Under the pieces are notes generated by a model. That model was not told the DNA's origin. It was given only the letters and a program-made list of their open reading frames with translations, and ran no database searches. Below are positions 1 through 8,567 of a DNA stretch of 64,000 nucleotides, piece by piece. This DNA comes from an uncultured bacterium (lineage in GTDB: Bacteria > Bacillota > Clostridia > Lachnospirales > Lachnospiraceae). The stretch is from assembly GCA_947177425.1 (NCBI GenBank), contig CAMWUN010000005.1, positions 52,721-116,720 on the forward strand. The letters are read 5' to 3'. The stretch's first letter is position 1. The number at the start of each line of letters is the position of its first letter. The translations under genes and the position numbers were made by a program.

Positions 1-784
1 ATAAGGTAGCCGGAAGAATTTCTTCGTCCTTTATTTCCGGGTTAAAATGCCTGCTGTAGGCAGGCTGCAGAATATGCCCGACCATAACAGAAAGCGTCCC
101 TGCATCCACCACTTCCTGCCAGATGGCTCCGTAAGTCCTGTCATATTCTTCCACAGAAAGACTGTTGACAGAAGCCACCAGGTGCTGGTCCCTCTCGTCC
201 ACGCCGTCCCCCGGGAAATGCTTGACTGCCGCCGCAACACCATTGTCTTTAAGCCCTTTCAACTGTTCCTTTACGAAGCTGGTCACTCTCTCCTGTTTAC
301 TGCCAAAGGTACGGACATTGGTAATCGGGTTTCGGAAGTTCATATCCAAATCGCAGATTGGGGAAAATGCCCAGTTACATCCAACTGCAATGGCTTCTTT
401 TCCGGCAATCTCCCCCAGGCGGTATGCGTTAACCGGATTGTCCGTAGCCGCCACGCCCATAGGTCTGGAAAAATAAGTCCCGTCCGCACAAATACCGTTT
501 CCGCCGGACTCCAGATTGGCGCCAAAAAGCATCGGCACTTTGGAATGTTCCTGTAAAAAACGGTGGGTCTTCTGTATGTCTGCCGCAGGCATCGGCCGGT
601 ACAGCATTGCCCCCGGTTTAAATTCATTCAGAAACTCCTGTAGAAACTCTTCCTCAATATTTCCGCCAATCGGACAGAACATCTGTCCAATTTTTTCCTC
701 CACACTCAGTGAAGCAAGTGTCTCTGTTACCCATTTTTCCTTCTTTTCATCCAGAAAGAAGGGATTTGCTTTCAAATCTACCAT
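1..784 (-). CDS. Glycoside hydrolase family 3 protein, C-terminal part outside window
   Basis: Translating the minus strand from the ATG at 784 gives about 261 residues with no stop before the window edge, so the C-terminus is missing. The reading frame begins MVDLKANPFF and carries the GH3 signature AAVKHFPGDG followed by D and H residues, the region that binds the substrate in beta-N-acetylhexosaminidase/beta-glucosidase-type GH3 enzymes. An early SVEEKIGQMF segment is also typical of GH3 N-terminal barrels. The start is supported by GAGG seven bases upstream. No signal peptide is seen, so it probably acts on imported oligosaccharides in the cytoplasm. It is divergent from the AraC regulator at 1162, which may control it. 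Substrate cannot be fixed from this part; NagZ-like hexosaminidase and beta-glucosidase are both possible. Confidence 0.85.
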   Translation of the reverse strand, partial: MVDLKANPFFLDEKKEKWVTETLASLSVEEKIGQMFCPIGGNIEEEFLQEFLNEFKPGAMLYRPMPAADIQKTHRFLQEHSKVPMLFGANLESGGNGICADGTYFSRPMGVAATDNPVNAYRLGEIAGKEAIAVGCNWAFSPICDLDMNFRNPITNVRTFGSKQERVTSFVKEQLKGLKDNGVAAAVKHFPGDGVDERDQHLVASVNSLSVEEYDRTYGAIWQEVVDAGTLSVMVGHILQPAYSRHFNPEIKDEEILPATL

Positions 785-961
785 ACTTTTACCTCGTTTC
801 TGCGCTGCTTCAAGTTATCCGTCAGTGCCTGTTTTATTTCGATTTAATACTGATATTAGTTTAACAATTCTGTTCCTGATTACAATGTACATTTTTCCTG
901 TCCACCCGACATATTTTCATGGGTTAAGAAAAACCCTTTCTGTGTTAAACCAAGATTCTGA

Positions 962-990
962 TAGACTCTGCATTCTGATTGTGCTATACT
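962..990 (+). promoter_or_regulatory. Probable sigma-A promoter for the small ORF and AraC gene
   Basis: TAGACT at 962-967 and TATACT at 985-990 are separated by 17 bases. They lie about 40 bases upstream of the small ORF start at 1032 and point toward the AraC gene. The -35 box is imperfect. Confidence 0.5.
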
Positions 991-1031
991 AAATTCATGT
1001 CAACAGTTGTTTTCCATTAGGAGATGATTTC

Positions 1032-1187
1032 ATGCCTTGTAACGGTGAGATTATAAAAGATGCAGCAGAACAATTCCCAAAAGTACAAGTCCATATCAAA
1101 CGCGCAAATCTATTATGTACAGGCTGCGCTCTGATACATGTGGTTTGTAAAGGAGCCGTCAATGACATACTATATTACTTATGGTAA
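1032..1187 (+). CDS. Small ORF (51 aa) resembling the N-terminus of the following AraC regulator
   Basis: The ATG is preceded by TTAGGAG at good spacing, and the 51-residue frame ends at TAA 1185-1187, so it overlaps the first 26 bases of the AraC gene in another frame. Residues 14-32 (QFP, six residues, KR, two residues, LLC-x-GC) align without gaps to residues 26-44 of the downstream AraC protein, with ten of nineteen positions identical, and the DNA is also alike. It is therefore either a decayed duplicate of the 5' end of an AraC gene or a stand-alone copy of that N-terminal motif translated as a leader. It has four cysteines (3, 29, 32, 39). The overlap suggests translational coupling. 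No function is known to me. Confidence 0.5.
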   Translation: MPCNGEIIKDAAEQFPKVQVHIKRANLLCTGCALIHVVCKGAVNDILYYLW

Positions 1188-2280
1188 ATTTCAGCATTAT
1201 CTGAAGGAATATTATATAAGAACCGGAAGCCGGATGCAGTTTCCGGAAATGATCAGCTATCTGAAACGCAAGGGGTTATTATGTGAAGGCTGTCCTGAAA
1301 GCACGCCTGGCCATAAAATGTTTTCCCATATGTCAGACGATGAATTTGAAAAAATACTGGATAATATGGTTTTGACGATAACGCCGGATCTGCAGCTTTC
1401 CCCTTATGTCAGAGAATCCTCCATCATCCCCACAGAACGGGATGTTTTTATTATCCGCCATCCCAGATATACCCGTCTGTTTCTGCATACGCATAATTAT
1501 TTTGAGATCAATTTCGTGGCATCGGGAAGCTGTACCTTCTATTTTGAAAAAGAGTCCCGTGTGCTCAACGAAGGAGAATTTTGCATTATTGCGCCCGAAT
1601 CCCGGCATGATTTATCCATCAGCGACGAGTCCATTGTATTTTGCATGATGCTTCGGAAAAGTACCTTTAACACCACCTTCTTTTCCCTGCTGTCACAGAA
1701 GGATTTGCTCTCGCTGTTTTTCCGGACTATCCTGCAGGGGAATTCCCGCCCTAATTATCTTCTGTTTTTTGTAAAAGATACTGACTGGATTAAAACAATT
1801 ATTCACAACGCACTGGGAGAATGCCACAAAAACGATTCCTACAGCAATATAAGCTGCATCAACTGGATGAATCTTCTGTTCTCCACTTTGCTTCGCAACT
1901 ACAGCCAGACCCTGCAGTTCTATAATTATCAGATGGGTTCCGATTTTTCACTGGTACTGCAGTATATCCAGCACAACTACCAGACGCTGACTCTTTCTTC
2001 CCTTGCGGAATTTTTCCATTACAGCGAACCCCATCTGTGTACCTTAATTAAACAGAACACCGGATACAGCTTTACAGAGTTAATCAGGCAGCTTCGTATG
2101 GCAGACGCCGTCAGCTACCTGATCAACACAAATTTAAAGGTAAGCGAAATCGCGGAGCGGATCGGCTATAATTCAGCGGATCATTTCTCCCGTGTGTTCC
2201 GCAATGCCTATAAGATGTCTCCCCAGGAATACCGGAAAACCCAGTCTTCCCCACAGGAGACGTTTATTCCGTTTGCCTGA
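1162..2280 (+). CDS. AraC-family transcriptional regulator
   Basis: The protein is 372 residues from the ATG at 1162, chosen because AAAGGAG lies just upstream; an in-frame ATG at 1138 has no such site. It has an unusual N-terminal part of about 90 residues, then a cupin-type sugar-sensing domain (HTHNYFEINFV, then GEFCIIAPESRH), and a C-terminal pair of helix-turn-helix motifs ending in VSEIAERIGYNSADHFSRVF and a KMSPQEYRK tail, the classical AraC signature. The second AraC protein at 23506 has the same architecture. It sits between divergent GH3 and convergent GH43 genes and probably activates the local glycan genes in response to a sugar. The inducer is unknown. Confidence 0.9.
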   Translation: MTYYITYGKFQHYLKEYYIRTGSRMQFPEMISYLKRKGLLCEGCPESTPGHKMFSHMSDDEFEKILDNMVLTITPDLQLSPYVRESSIIPTERDVFIIRHPRYTRLFLHTHNYFEINFVASGSCTFYFEKESRVLNEGEFCIIAPESRHDLSISDESIVFCMMLRKSTFNTTFFSLLSQKDLLSLFFRTILQGNSRPNYLLFFVKDTDWIKTIIHNALGECHKNDSYSNISCINWMNLLFSTLLRNYSQTLQFYNYQMGSDFSLVLQYIQHNYQTLTLSSLAEFFHYSEPHLCTLIKQNTGYSFTELIRQLRMADAVSYLINTNLKVSEIAERIGYNSADHFSRVFRNAYKMSPQEYRKTQSSPQETFIPFA

Positions 2281-2331
2281 TATCCGCGAAACTGCCGCTA
2301 GTCAGCATATACAAAGGTATTACATGCATTT

Positions 2332-3822
2332 TTATATGATTTCAAATTCTGCAAAGTCAAGGCTGCCATCCAGAATTCTGAAATACACTGCATGATTTCC
2401 GGCTGGTACAGGGTTTTCCCCAAAAGAAATTTCCATCTCTTTAAATTTCGCCGAGTCAAGGCTGACACTGCCCAGAACATCCTTATCCGGCATGTCTGTG
2501 CTGAATCCAATACGACCTTTTCCCCGTGCCAGGACTTTTACCCCTGTCTCGTCTCCGTCAAAAGACAGATATTTAAATCCGCAGACAGCCCCGCTTCTCA
2601 TATTGCATATATAGGGGCGAACCCCTTTTTCCCCATCCTTCCAGGGTTCCTGTGTAATATAGGGCATCTCCCGGGGCAGTTCCAGCATGCCTCCCTCCGG
2701 CCCTGTCATTACCACCTGCCCTACCTTTAATCTGTCCCTTTCGGTCAGATGGCAGGCAATGTAGGTCTGATATCTTCCCCTGGCCGGAAGCGGTCCCCCG
2801 TTCAGCCCACAGCTTGTCATTTCTGTCTGGGGTATGGTTCCATCCTCCAGCATAGTCACCTTTTCCGCCACCCCCTGCCGTGAAAAAGCAGTGCCGTGGG
2901 TATGCCGGTGTCCGAAAATAAAATAGTCCTCTCCCACCTGCACCAGTCCGCCGTGATTATTTCCCGTATAGTTTACCGCCAGTTCATTTCCCTGATATCC
3001 AATATCTCCGTTAGAATGAATCACCCCCCGGTATTCAAACGGACCTTCCGGTGTCCTGGACATTCCATAGCAGAGTTCATGTCCCTGCAGGCTGGAATAC
3101 ACCAGATAATACCAGTCCTTGTAGTGGCGGATACTGGATGCTTCAAAAAAAGGATGCTCCTCATAGGATGTCCCTTTGGCCGTATCACAGCCATTAGCTA
3201 CACAGACCGGTTCGCTGATAATCGTGTGCATGTCGTCCGCCAGACGCACCATCATTGCACCGGGAATCTCCAGTTTTTCCATTCCCGGAAAACGTACCGG
3301 AGGGCAGAACCCGTAATACAGATAATTTCCGCCTTCCTCACTTAAAACAGCAGGGTCGAACCATCTTCCCACATCCGGTCTGCTTCCGTCCTGCCTTGCC
3401 ACGAAATCCAGAAATTCGTACTTTCCTGCCGGCGTATCGCACACTGCCACAGAAATGATATTAGTGAAGTCCAGTGAATAATATAGATAATATCTGCCAT
3501 CCGGCCCCTTAGCCACATCCGGCGCATATAAAAGGTGTGCCTGCCCTGTAGAAAAAGCGCTGTCATACAGCGGAATTTCCTTATCATATGGCGCCCCGTT
3601 AATTGGATCCTGCTCTTTGCGGTAAATAACGCCTTCATATCTCCAGTCCCCCAAATCCTCCGCCGGAGCGCTCCAGCACACATAATCCTCCACACAGAAA
3701 GCCTGTGCGCCAGCCTTGTCATGGCTGCCGTAAATATAAACTCTTCCGTTAAATAAATGAGGTTCCCCGTCCGGGACAAACTCCCAGAAAGGCAGATACG
3801 GATTTAATCCCAATTTCTTCAT
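2332..3822 (-). CDS. Glycoside hydrolase family 43 protein
   Basis: The 496-residue protein has the five-bladed propeller pattern of GH43 arabinofuranosidase/xylosidase enzymes. The three expected acids are visible: Asp18 in VPDGEP (base), about Asp156 in WFDPAV (pKa modulator) and about Glu226 in FFEASSIRHY (acid). The last 130 residues look like a beta-sandwich carbohydrate-binding domain ending in LDFAEFEII. The ATG at 3822 is preferred over the in-frame ATG at 3885 because GGAAGGG precedes it. There is no signal peptide, so it acts on imported oligosaccharides. It lies downstream of the sugar symporter, after a terminator, and converges with the AraC gene. Whether it releases arabinose or xylose is not determined. 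Confidence 0.88.
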   Translation of the reverse strand: MKKLGLNPYLPFWEFVPDGEPHLFNGRVYIYGSHDKAGAQAFCVEDYVCWSAPAEDLGDWRYEGVIYRKEQDPINGAPYDKEIPLYDSAFSTGQAHLLYAPDVAKGPDGRYYLYYSLDFTNIISVAVCDTPAGKYEFLDFVARQDGSRPDVGRWFDPAVLSEEGGNYLYYGFCPPVRFPGMEKLEIPGAMMVRLADDMHTIISEPVCVANGCDTAKGTSYEEHPFFEASSIRHYKDWYYLVYSSLQGHELCYGMSRTPEGPFEYRGVIHSNGDIGYQGNELAVNYTGNNHGGLVQVGEDYFIFGHRHTHGTAFSRQGVAEKVTMLEDGTIPQTEMTSCGLNGGPLPARGRYQTYIACHLTERDRLKVGQVVMTGPEGGMLELPREMPYITQEPWKDGEKGVRPYICNMRSGAVCGFKYLSFDGDETGVKVLARGKGRIGFSTDMPDKDVLGSVSLDSAKFKEMEISFGENPVPAGNHAVYFRILDGSLDFAEFEII

Positions 3823-3901
3823 TTTCAATTCCCTTCCTTTATCCAGTTTAATATCGTGGTTCTCAAGCGCTTCCATTCTCTGCAAGCCAGCTTACTGATA
3901 C

Positions 3902-3946
3902 AAAAAAGGGTATTCTTTCCGTTTTAGCCAACCTGAAGAATACCCT
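3902..3946 (-). terminator. Rho-independent terminator after the symporter gene
   Basis: On the minus strand GGGTATTCTT pairs with AAGAATACCC over an 18-base loop and is followed by TTTTTTG. It lies between the symporter stop (4035) and the GH43 start (3822), so the GH43 gene probably has its own promoter or depends on read-through. Confidence 0.75.
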
Positions 3947-3990
3947 CCTTAACCTTTTATACTTTTCTATAAACTTCTTACTTCCTGTTC

Positions 3991-4021
3991 GTAACAGTTC
4001 AGCCTTCGGCCAAACTGTTAC
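3991..4021 (-). other. Strong 3' hairpin downstream of symporter stop
   Basis: GTAACAGTT and AACTGTTAC form a 9-bp stem capped by GCC-TTC-GGC. There is no T-tract on either side, so it is more likely an mRNA 3'-stabilising hairpin or repeat than a terminator; the true terminator follows at 3902-3946. Confidence 0.6.
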
Positions 4022-4034
4022 TCCTGTTCATCTT

Positions 4035-5468
4035 TTAGACAGTTTCATTTGCCTGATGCTCTGCTGCCATCTTCGCTTTCATTTCAGCAATCTCCGGGAA
4101 GAATTTCTTCAGCGGATAGAATATCATCAGTACAAGAATCACTGCAGATACAATTGCCGGAATCAGGAAACGAATCATATTGGTACCCATAATTGCTGTC
4201 TCAGACTGCCCAAAAGGCCCTAACTGTGCGTCAAATCCGCAAATAGCCAGAATAGCCAGCATACCGGAATTTACCACTGTATTACCACATTTTTGGGCAA
4301 AACCTTTTACAGAAGAAATAACGCCGTTTAACTGTTTGCCCTCTTTGAGCATAATAAAATCAATAGTATCATTTACAAGGACATTTACCAAAGCATTTAC
4401 CATAGCTCCTACCAGGGTTGCAACAAAGGACAGGATACAGCAATACATAAAGTTCATACGTCCTGTAAAGTACAGAAGAATGTAGCAGATAACCGTCAAC
4501 GCCTGGGAAACAATCAGCGCTTTATAACCTGTCTTAAACTTCTTTAAGAAAATCGGCATGAGCACCATCATTGAGAACAGTGCGCCCATGGAAATGAATC
4601 CCATATAAGTGGAAATAGTACCGCCGATGGTTGCCCCAATCATCCCCTCGTCCATAGTTGCAAAGTCTACTCTCTGTCCTGCAAGGATATACTGTGCATA
4701 ATATACGGAAGAAGCAAACATAAAACCGTAAGAAATGGAAGCCAGGCACCATGTTATCATTACCGGCCAGATTTCTTTATGACGGAATACAAAAACCAAC
4801 TGTTTCAGACCGCCGTCTCCTTTTACCTTGGGGGCTACATAACGCTCCTCGGAGGTTTTGTACAGGCCCCAGAAGGAGATAATTGCGAATACAGCATAAA
4901 CGCACATAATGTTGCGGTAACTTCCAAAAATCTGCACTAACTGGGTGGAGAATGTGGACGCAATTGTAAACATCAGCGCACAGACGCCTGCACCTTTTGC
5001 CACCACATCGTTACGCTCCTGATCGTCCAGTGTCATAGCAGGCAGGATTGCCATCTGAGGCATGGTATATGCAGTTACAATCATGCCATAGAACATATAT
5101 GTAATGCAGACATAAATACATTTTGCCATGGGACTTCCCTGAATGAATCCCGGATTGCTGAACAGCAGAAACATATCTACCAGCAGGAATACTGGTGTAA
5201 AGGTAAACCATGTGCGGTAGCGTCCCCATCTGGGGTTCATGGTATCACAGACAACCCCCATCATAGGGTCATTAATTGCATCCCACAAAGTACAAATTAA
5301 CAGAATAACAGATAGCTGCGCTGCAGTGATTCCGATTTCCTCCTGCACATATAAGGAAAAATAGGAGGCAATTGTCGCTGCAATTGCCATAGCGCCGCCG
5401 TTCACAGATGTTGCGTGAAACCAGACAAATGCTTTACTGAGTCCTTTTTTCTTAGGTTGATTACTCAT
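4035..5468 (-). CDS. GPH-family sugar:cation symporter (MFS)
   Basis: This is a 477-residue integral membrane protein with about twelve hydrophobic segments. It carries the glycoside-pentoside-hexuronide (GPH) symporter signature NDPMMG followed by RWGRYRTW near residue 55-80, as in MelB, XynB-type and UidB-type transporters. The ATG at 5468 is chosen over the ATG at 5498 because AAGGA lies six bases upstream. It imports an oligosaccharide or glycoside with Na+ or H+. Its neighbours, a GH78-like rhamnosidase upstream and GH43 downstream, suggest a plant cell-wall or glycoside-derived substrate, but the sequence does not fix which one. Confidence 0.88.
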   Translation of the reverse strand: MSNQPKKKGLSKAFVWFHATSVNGGAMAIAATIASYFSLYVQEEIGITAAQLSVILLICTLWDAINDPMMGVVCDTMNPRWGRYRTWFTFTPVFLLVDMFLLFSNPGFIQGSPMAKCIYVCITYMFYGMIVTAYTMPQMAILPAMTLDDQERNDVVAKGAGVCALMFTIASTFSTQLVQIFGSYRNIMCVYAVFAIISFWGLYKTSEERYVAPKVKGDGGLKQLVFVFRHKEIWPVMITWCLASISYGFMFASSVYYAQYILAGQRVDFATMDEGMIGATIGGTISTYMGFISMGALFSMMVLMPIFLKKFKTGYKALIVSQALTVICYILLYFTGRMNFMYCCILSFVATLVGAMVNALVNVLVNDTIDFIMLKEGKQLNGVISSVKGFAQKCGNTVVNSGMLAILAICGFDAQLGPFGQSETAIMGTNMIRFLIPAIVSAVILVLMIFYPLKKFFPEIAEMKAKMAAEHQANETV

Positions 5469-5649
5469 TTCATTCCTTCCCTTCTCATTAATTTTCATGC
5501 AGACCCTGATCCTTTCCTCCAGCCATCCTGTTTATACAGCTTCAGGCGGCCCATAAACGTTCCTGCATTTTATGTTTTAATAATACCGAATTACAAATTG
5601 TTATTAAATGTTGTTTTTTTAGTTATATCCGACATTTTTTCCTATATGA

Positions 5650-5688
5650 CAAAAATGAGGGTATCTTTTTACAGATACTCTCATTTTC
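5650..5688 (-). terminator. Rho-independent terminator after the GH78 gene
   Basis: On the minus strand AATGAG-a-GTATCT pairs with AGATAC-c-CTCATT and is followed by TTTTTG. It lies 31 bases past the GH78 stop. The flanking A and T runs make it potentially bidirectional. The symporter downstream would then use a promoter in the AT-rich 5500-5640 spacer, where I see no clean -35/-10 pair. Confidence 0.75.
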
Positions 5689-5718
5689 AGACATGTTTAC
5701 CTATATTCTGTTCCCAAA

Positions 5719-7608
5719 TTATATAATCTTAAGTTCCTTCCCGTCCCATATGATATGGACAGTCTTATCTCCCACCGGAAGAATGCAGTCCAGAGTGTCA
5801 AAATACTCCAGATGGGGATGAACCACATATTCTCCCCTGACAGGGTCTGTAATTTCCAGCCCCACGAAATATCTTGCCAGCAGGTAAATGGGGCTTGCCG
5901 ACCATGCATGGCACAGGCTTTTGCCGAACTTATCGCCATACATGTCATACTGTTCTTCCTCCGGCACATCAGGGTCATATTCCTCCCAAAACGTTACTGC
6001 CCCCTGTTCCAGCATGCCGCCCCAGTATTCCCGGATACGCACCAGTACCTCTTCCAGATATCCCATTTTACACAGAGCATCCATCTCATAAAATTTAAAG
6101 TAGGGGGTGGTAATCCGGGCAATACCGTCATTAAAGAGCACATTTTCTGCAATCCGCTCCTTCTGTCCCTTATCCGCTATGTCAAACAATACCGCAAAAA
6201 TATTTGCATGCCTGGTGACATGCTTTTTCCCGGAAGCAAAAGAATCTATATAAGCGCCTTTACTGCTGTCCCAATAGAACTCGTTAATATTCTTTTTAAG
6301 CAATTCATATTTTTCCTGATATCCGTCAGATATGGCGCTGTCCTTCCCCAGCCGCCGGCACAGCACAGCCATAGTTCTGAAACATTCGGCATAAAGCATC
6401 TGTACTGCACACAGCGCTCCTTCTTTATCCAGATCCGCCCAGTCGATAAATATCCAGTCCCCCTGCCGGCCTGTCAGGAATCCGTGCTCATCCCTCTGGC
6501 CTTCGCAAAAAGCCATCAGTGACTGCATCTTTGGATATATCTGCTCTATAAACGGCAAATCCCCATAGGCTTCATAATGTATTTTGATACTCAAAATCCA
6601 ATAGAGTGTGTAGTCCAGAATGGTATTTATATGTGTCGTCATGGGATCGTTTCCCCTAAGGGCAAGCAGCGTGCGGCGGTTAATATCCCTGTCTGACATC
6701 AGGTATTGGTTGACGAAAAAACTCTGGTATGCATCGCCGCCCCAAATCCATTTGTCCCTCTTAATCCCGTCAATAAAAAAGATACCGCTGCACAATTTAA
6801 ATGTATGTTCCGCAACCGACCAGATTTGGTTTACCAGCCCGTCACTGCTGCAAAACTGTGCTTTTACAGGGATATCAACATATTGGTGGATTGCTTTTAC
6901 CTCAAGTTCTTTCTCTTGGCAGTCCGGTATAAATGCATAGCGCACCGCACATCTGGGGCATCTTCCGGTCCTGGCATCCGGTATCCAACTGTAATAGCAG
7001 TGCTCCCTGTCCAGTGCCTCCTCCCTGGATTCCCCACAGCAGACTCTTAAAGGACGGTATCCCTTTTTATCCTTTATCTCAAGAACCGCTGTCAGTTCTG
7101 TCTCAAATTCATACAACAGGCCGCCGCCACAGGCTTCCACTGATACAGGCAGGTATACGTCCTCGCTGTAATCCCAGCAGGAAGGATTCTGGTTCTCATC
7201 CGTAAAATATCTGCTATATCCGGCCTTCACCGGAGGATTCCCATAGTCCTCCACCTGCCAGGTTCCGTCCGAATAAATCACCTCGCCTTTTACATAGATG
7301 CTGGGAAAGGTTTCAATGCAGCCTGCATGAACCGAAATTTTTATTTTTCCCGGGCCGCAGACGATTTTCTCCCCAAAGGGATATTTTTTATCCCCGGCAA
7401 GCACATATCCCACTGCCCCGGAATATACGCAGAAAGCCGTTTCCCTCTCCAGATAATATTCCCTCCGGAACGCAACACGGTTCCGGAACCCTTCGCTTTT
7501 CCAGAAAGCCGGCCATCCGTATCCCCGTTCAATACGGCTGAAATTCTGCTTCATGGCATGATATAGTTCAAAGTCCCCAAAATACCAAATCCAGTAACAA
7601 GTATTCAT
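5719..7608 (-). CDS. GH78-like alpha-L-rhamnosidase
   Basis: The 629-residue protein has an N-terminal beta-sandwich region and an (alpha/alpha)6 barrel with GH78 hallmarks: FIDGIKRDKWIWGGDAYQ, where a DG-x-KRD-x-W-x-GD pattern carries catalytic carboxylates, then GDWIFIDW and FWEEYDPD, and a late CHAWSASPIYLL segment. A C-terminal beta domain follows. The ATG at 7608 has GGGAGG upstream; an earlier in-frame GTG at 7626 overlaps that site and is rejected. It lacks a secretion signal. It would remove terminal rhamnose from imported oligosaccharides or flavonoid glycosides. It heads the minus-strand glycan cluster together with the symporter and GH43. Confidence 0.85.
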   Translation of the reverse strand: MNTCYWIWYFGDFELYHAMKQNFSRIERGYGWPAFWKSEGFRNRVAFRREYYLERETAFCVYSGAVGYVLAGDKKYPFGEKIVCGPGKIKISVHAGCIETFPSIYVKGEVIYSDGTWQVEDYGNPPVKAGYSRYFTDENQNPSCWDYSEDVYLPVSVEACGGGLLYEFETELTAVLEIKDKKGYRPLRVCCGESREEALDREHCYYSWIPDARTGRCPRCAVRYAFIPDCQEKELEVKAIHQYVDIPVKAQFCSSDGLVNQIWSVAEHTFKLCSGIFFIDGIKRDKWIWGGDAYQSFFVNQYLMSDRDINRRTLLALRGNDPMTTHINTILDYTLYWILSIKIHYEAYGDLPFIEQIYPKMQSLMAFCEGQRDEHGFLTGRQGDWIFIDWADLDKEGALCAVQMLYAECFRTMAVLCRRLGKDSAISDGYQEKYELLKKNINEFYWDSSKGAYIDSFASGKKHVTRHANIFAVLFDIADKGQKERIAENVLFNDGIARITTPYFKFYEMDALCKMGYLEEVLVRIREYWGGMLEQGAVTFWEEYDPDVPEEEQYDMYGDKFGKSLCHAWSASPIYLLARYFVGLEITDPVRGEYVVHPHLEYFDTLDCILPVGDKTVHIIWDGKELKII

Positions 7609-7685
7609 ACACCAGTTTCCTCCCACGAACTGTTGCTTCTTAACCTAATACTATTGCCTGTCCATATTACAGGTACTGCAAAACA

Positions 7686-8510
7686 CTATATGGTTTCCAG
7701 TCCCACATCCATGCTTCCCGAACGGAATCCCTCCAGATCCAGGGTTACATAAACATATCCTAATTCTTTCAGACAGGAGACAATTTCATGCTTCCGCTTT
7801 ACCACTTCTCCCAATGCATCCCCGTCCACTTCGATTCTTGCTATGGTTCCGTGGACTCTGATTCTCACATTTTTAAAGCCAAGGCCCTTAAGATACGTCT
7901 CGCCCCTTTCTACCCGCTCCATATCCTTGTAGGACAGGGCTGTTCCGTATGGAAATCTTGTGGCAAGACAGGGCATGGAAGGTTTGGACGCCGTCTCAAT
8001 CCCGTACTCTGAGGCAAGTTTTCTGACTTCCTTCTTGGTAAGGGCCGCTTCCGCTAAGGGGCTGATGATTTGAAGTTCCCGCAAAGCCCTGATTCCCGGC
8101 CTGTATACATGAAGGTCATCCTCATTGGTTCCCTCTAAAATAATGCTGATTCCAAGTTCCGCCGCTTTCTCCTTTATTTGGGTAAAAAGATGTCTCTTAC
8201 ACAGGTAACAGCGTTCCGGCGGATTGCCCATAATACCCGCTTCATTCAGCTCGTCTATGGCAATCACTATATGCCCGGCTTTCATCCTCTGGCAGATTCT
8301 CTTTGCTTCCTCTATCTCTCCCATAGGGTGCAGCATGGTCTGCATGGTGACGGCGTATACCTGTGTCCCCCTCTCCCCTGCCATGTCGCAGGCAATTTTG
8401 AGGAGAAGACTGCTGTCAACGCCCCCCGAAAAAGCAACCATCATATCCTGCCCGGCATATTCCCACATTTTTTTTAAAAGTTTTTCCTTTTTTATCTGCA
8501 AATCACACAT
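7686..8510 (-). CDS. larE: LarE, ATP-dependent sulfur insertase for nickel-pincer cofactor
   Basis: The 274-residue protein carries the PP-loop SGGVDSS at 28-34 that binds ATP for adenylylation of the P2CMN carboxylate. Cys181 in KPSMPCLATRFPYG corresponds to the sulfur-donating cysteine of Lactiplantibacillus LarE. It also has Cys101 and Cys104 in CYLCKRH, so three cysteines are available; a subset of LarE proteins is known to hold an iron-sulfur cluster for catalytic sulfur transfer, and this one may be of that type (inference). It is the last gene of the operon after larC, with a 57-base gap. Confidence 0.92.
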   Translation of the reverse strand: MCDLQIKKEKLLKKMWEYAGQDMMVAFSGGVDSSLLLKIACDMAGERGTQVYAVTMQTMLHPMGEIEEAKRICQRMKAGHIVIAIDELNEAGIMGNPPERCYLCKRHLFTQIKEKAAELGISIILEGTNEDDLHVYRPGIRALRELQIISPLAEAALTKKEVRKLASEYGIETASKPSMPCLATRFPYGTALSYKDMERVERGETYLKGLGFKNVRIRVHGTIARIEVDGDALGEVVKRKHEIVSCLKELGYVYVTLDLEGFRSGSMDVGLETI

Positions 8511-8567
8511 ACGTTCTCCCTGTCATATCTCTATTGTTTGTGCTGTCAGACCGCTCTCTGCCTGACT

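Noticed and set aside
3991..4021. Member of the TACTGTTCAC repeat family
   Set aside because: It shares only a GTTACAG-like end and none of the interior.
5755..6522. 255-codon plus-strand frame
   Set aside because: It lies wholly opposite the GH78 gene, whose motifs are clear; composition and lack of ribosome site mark it as a shadow.
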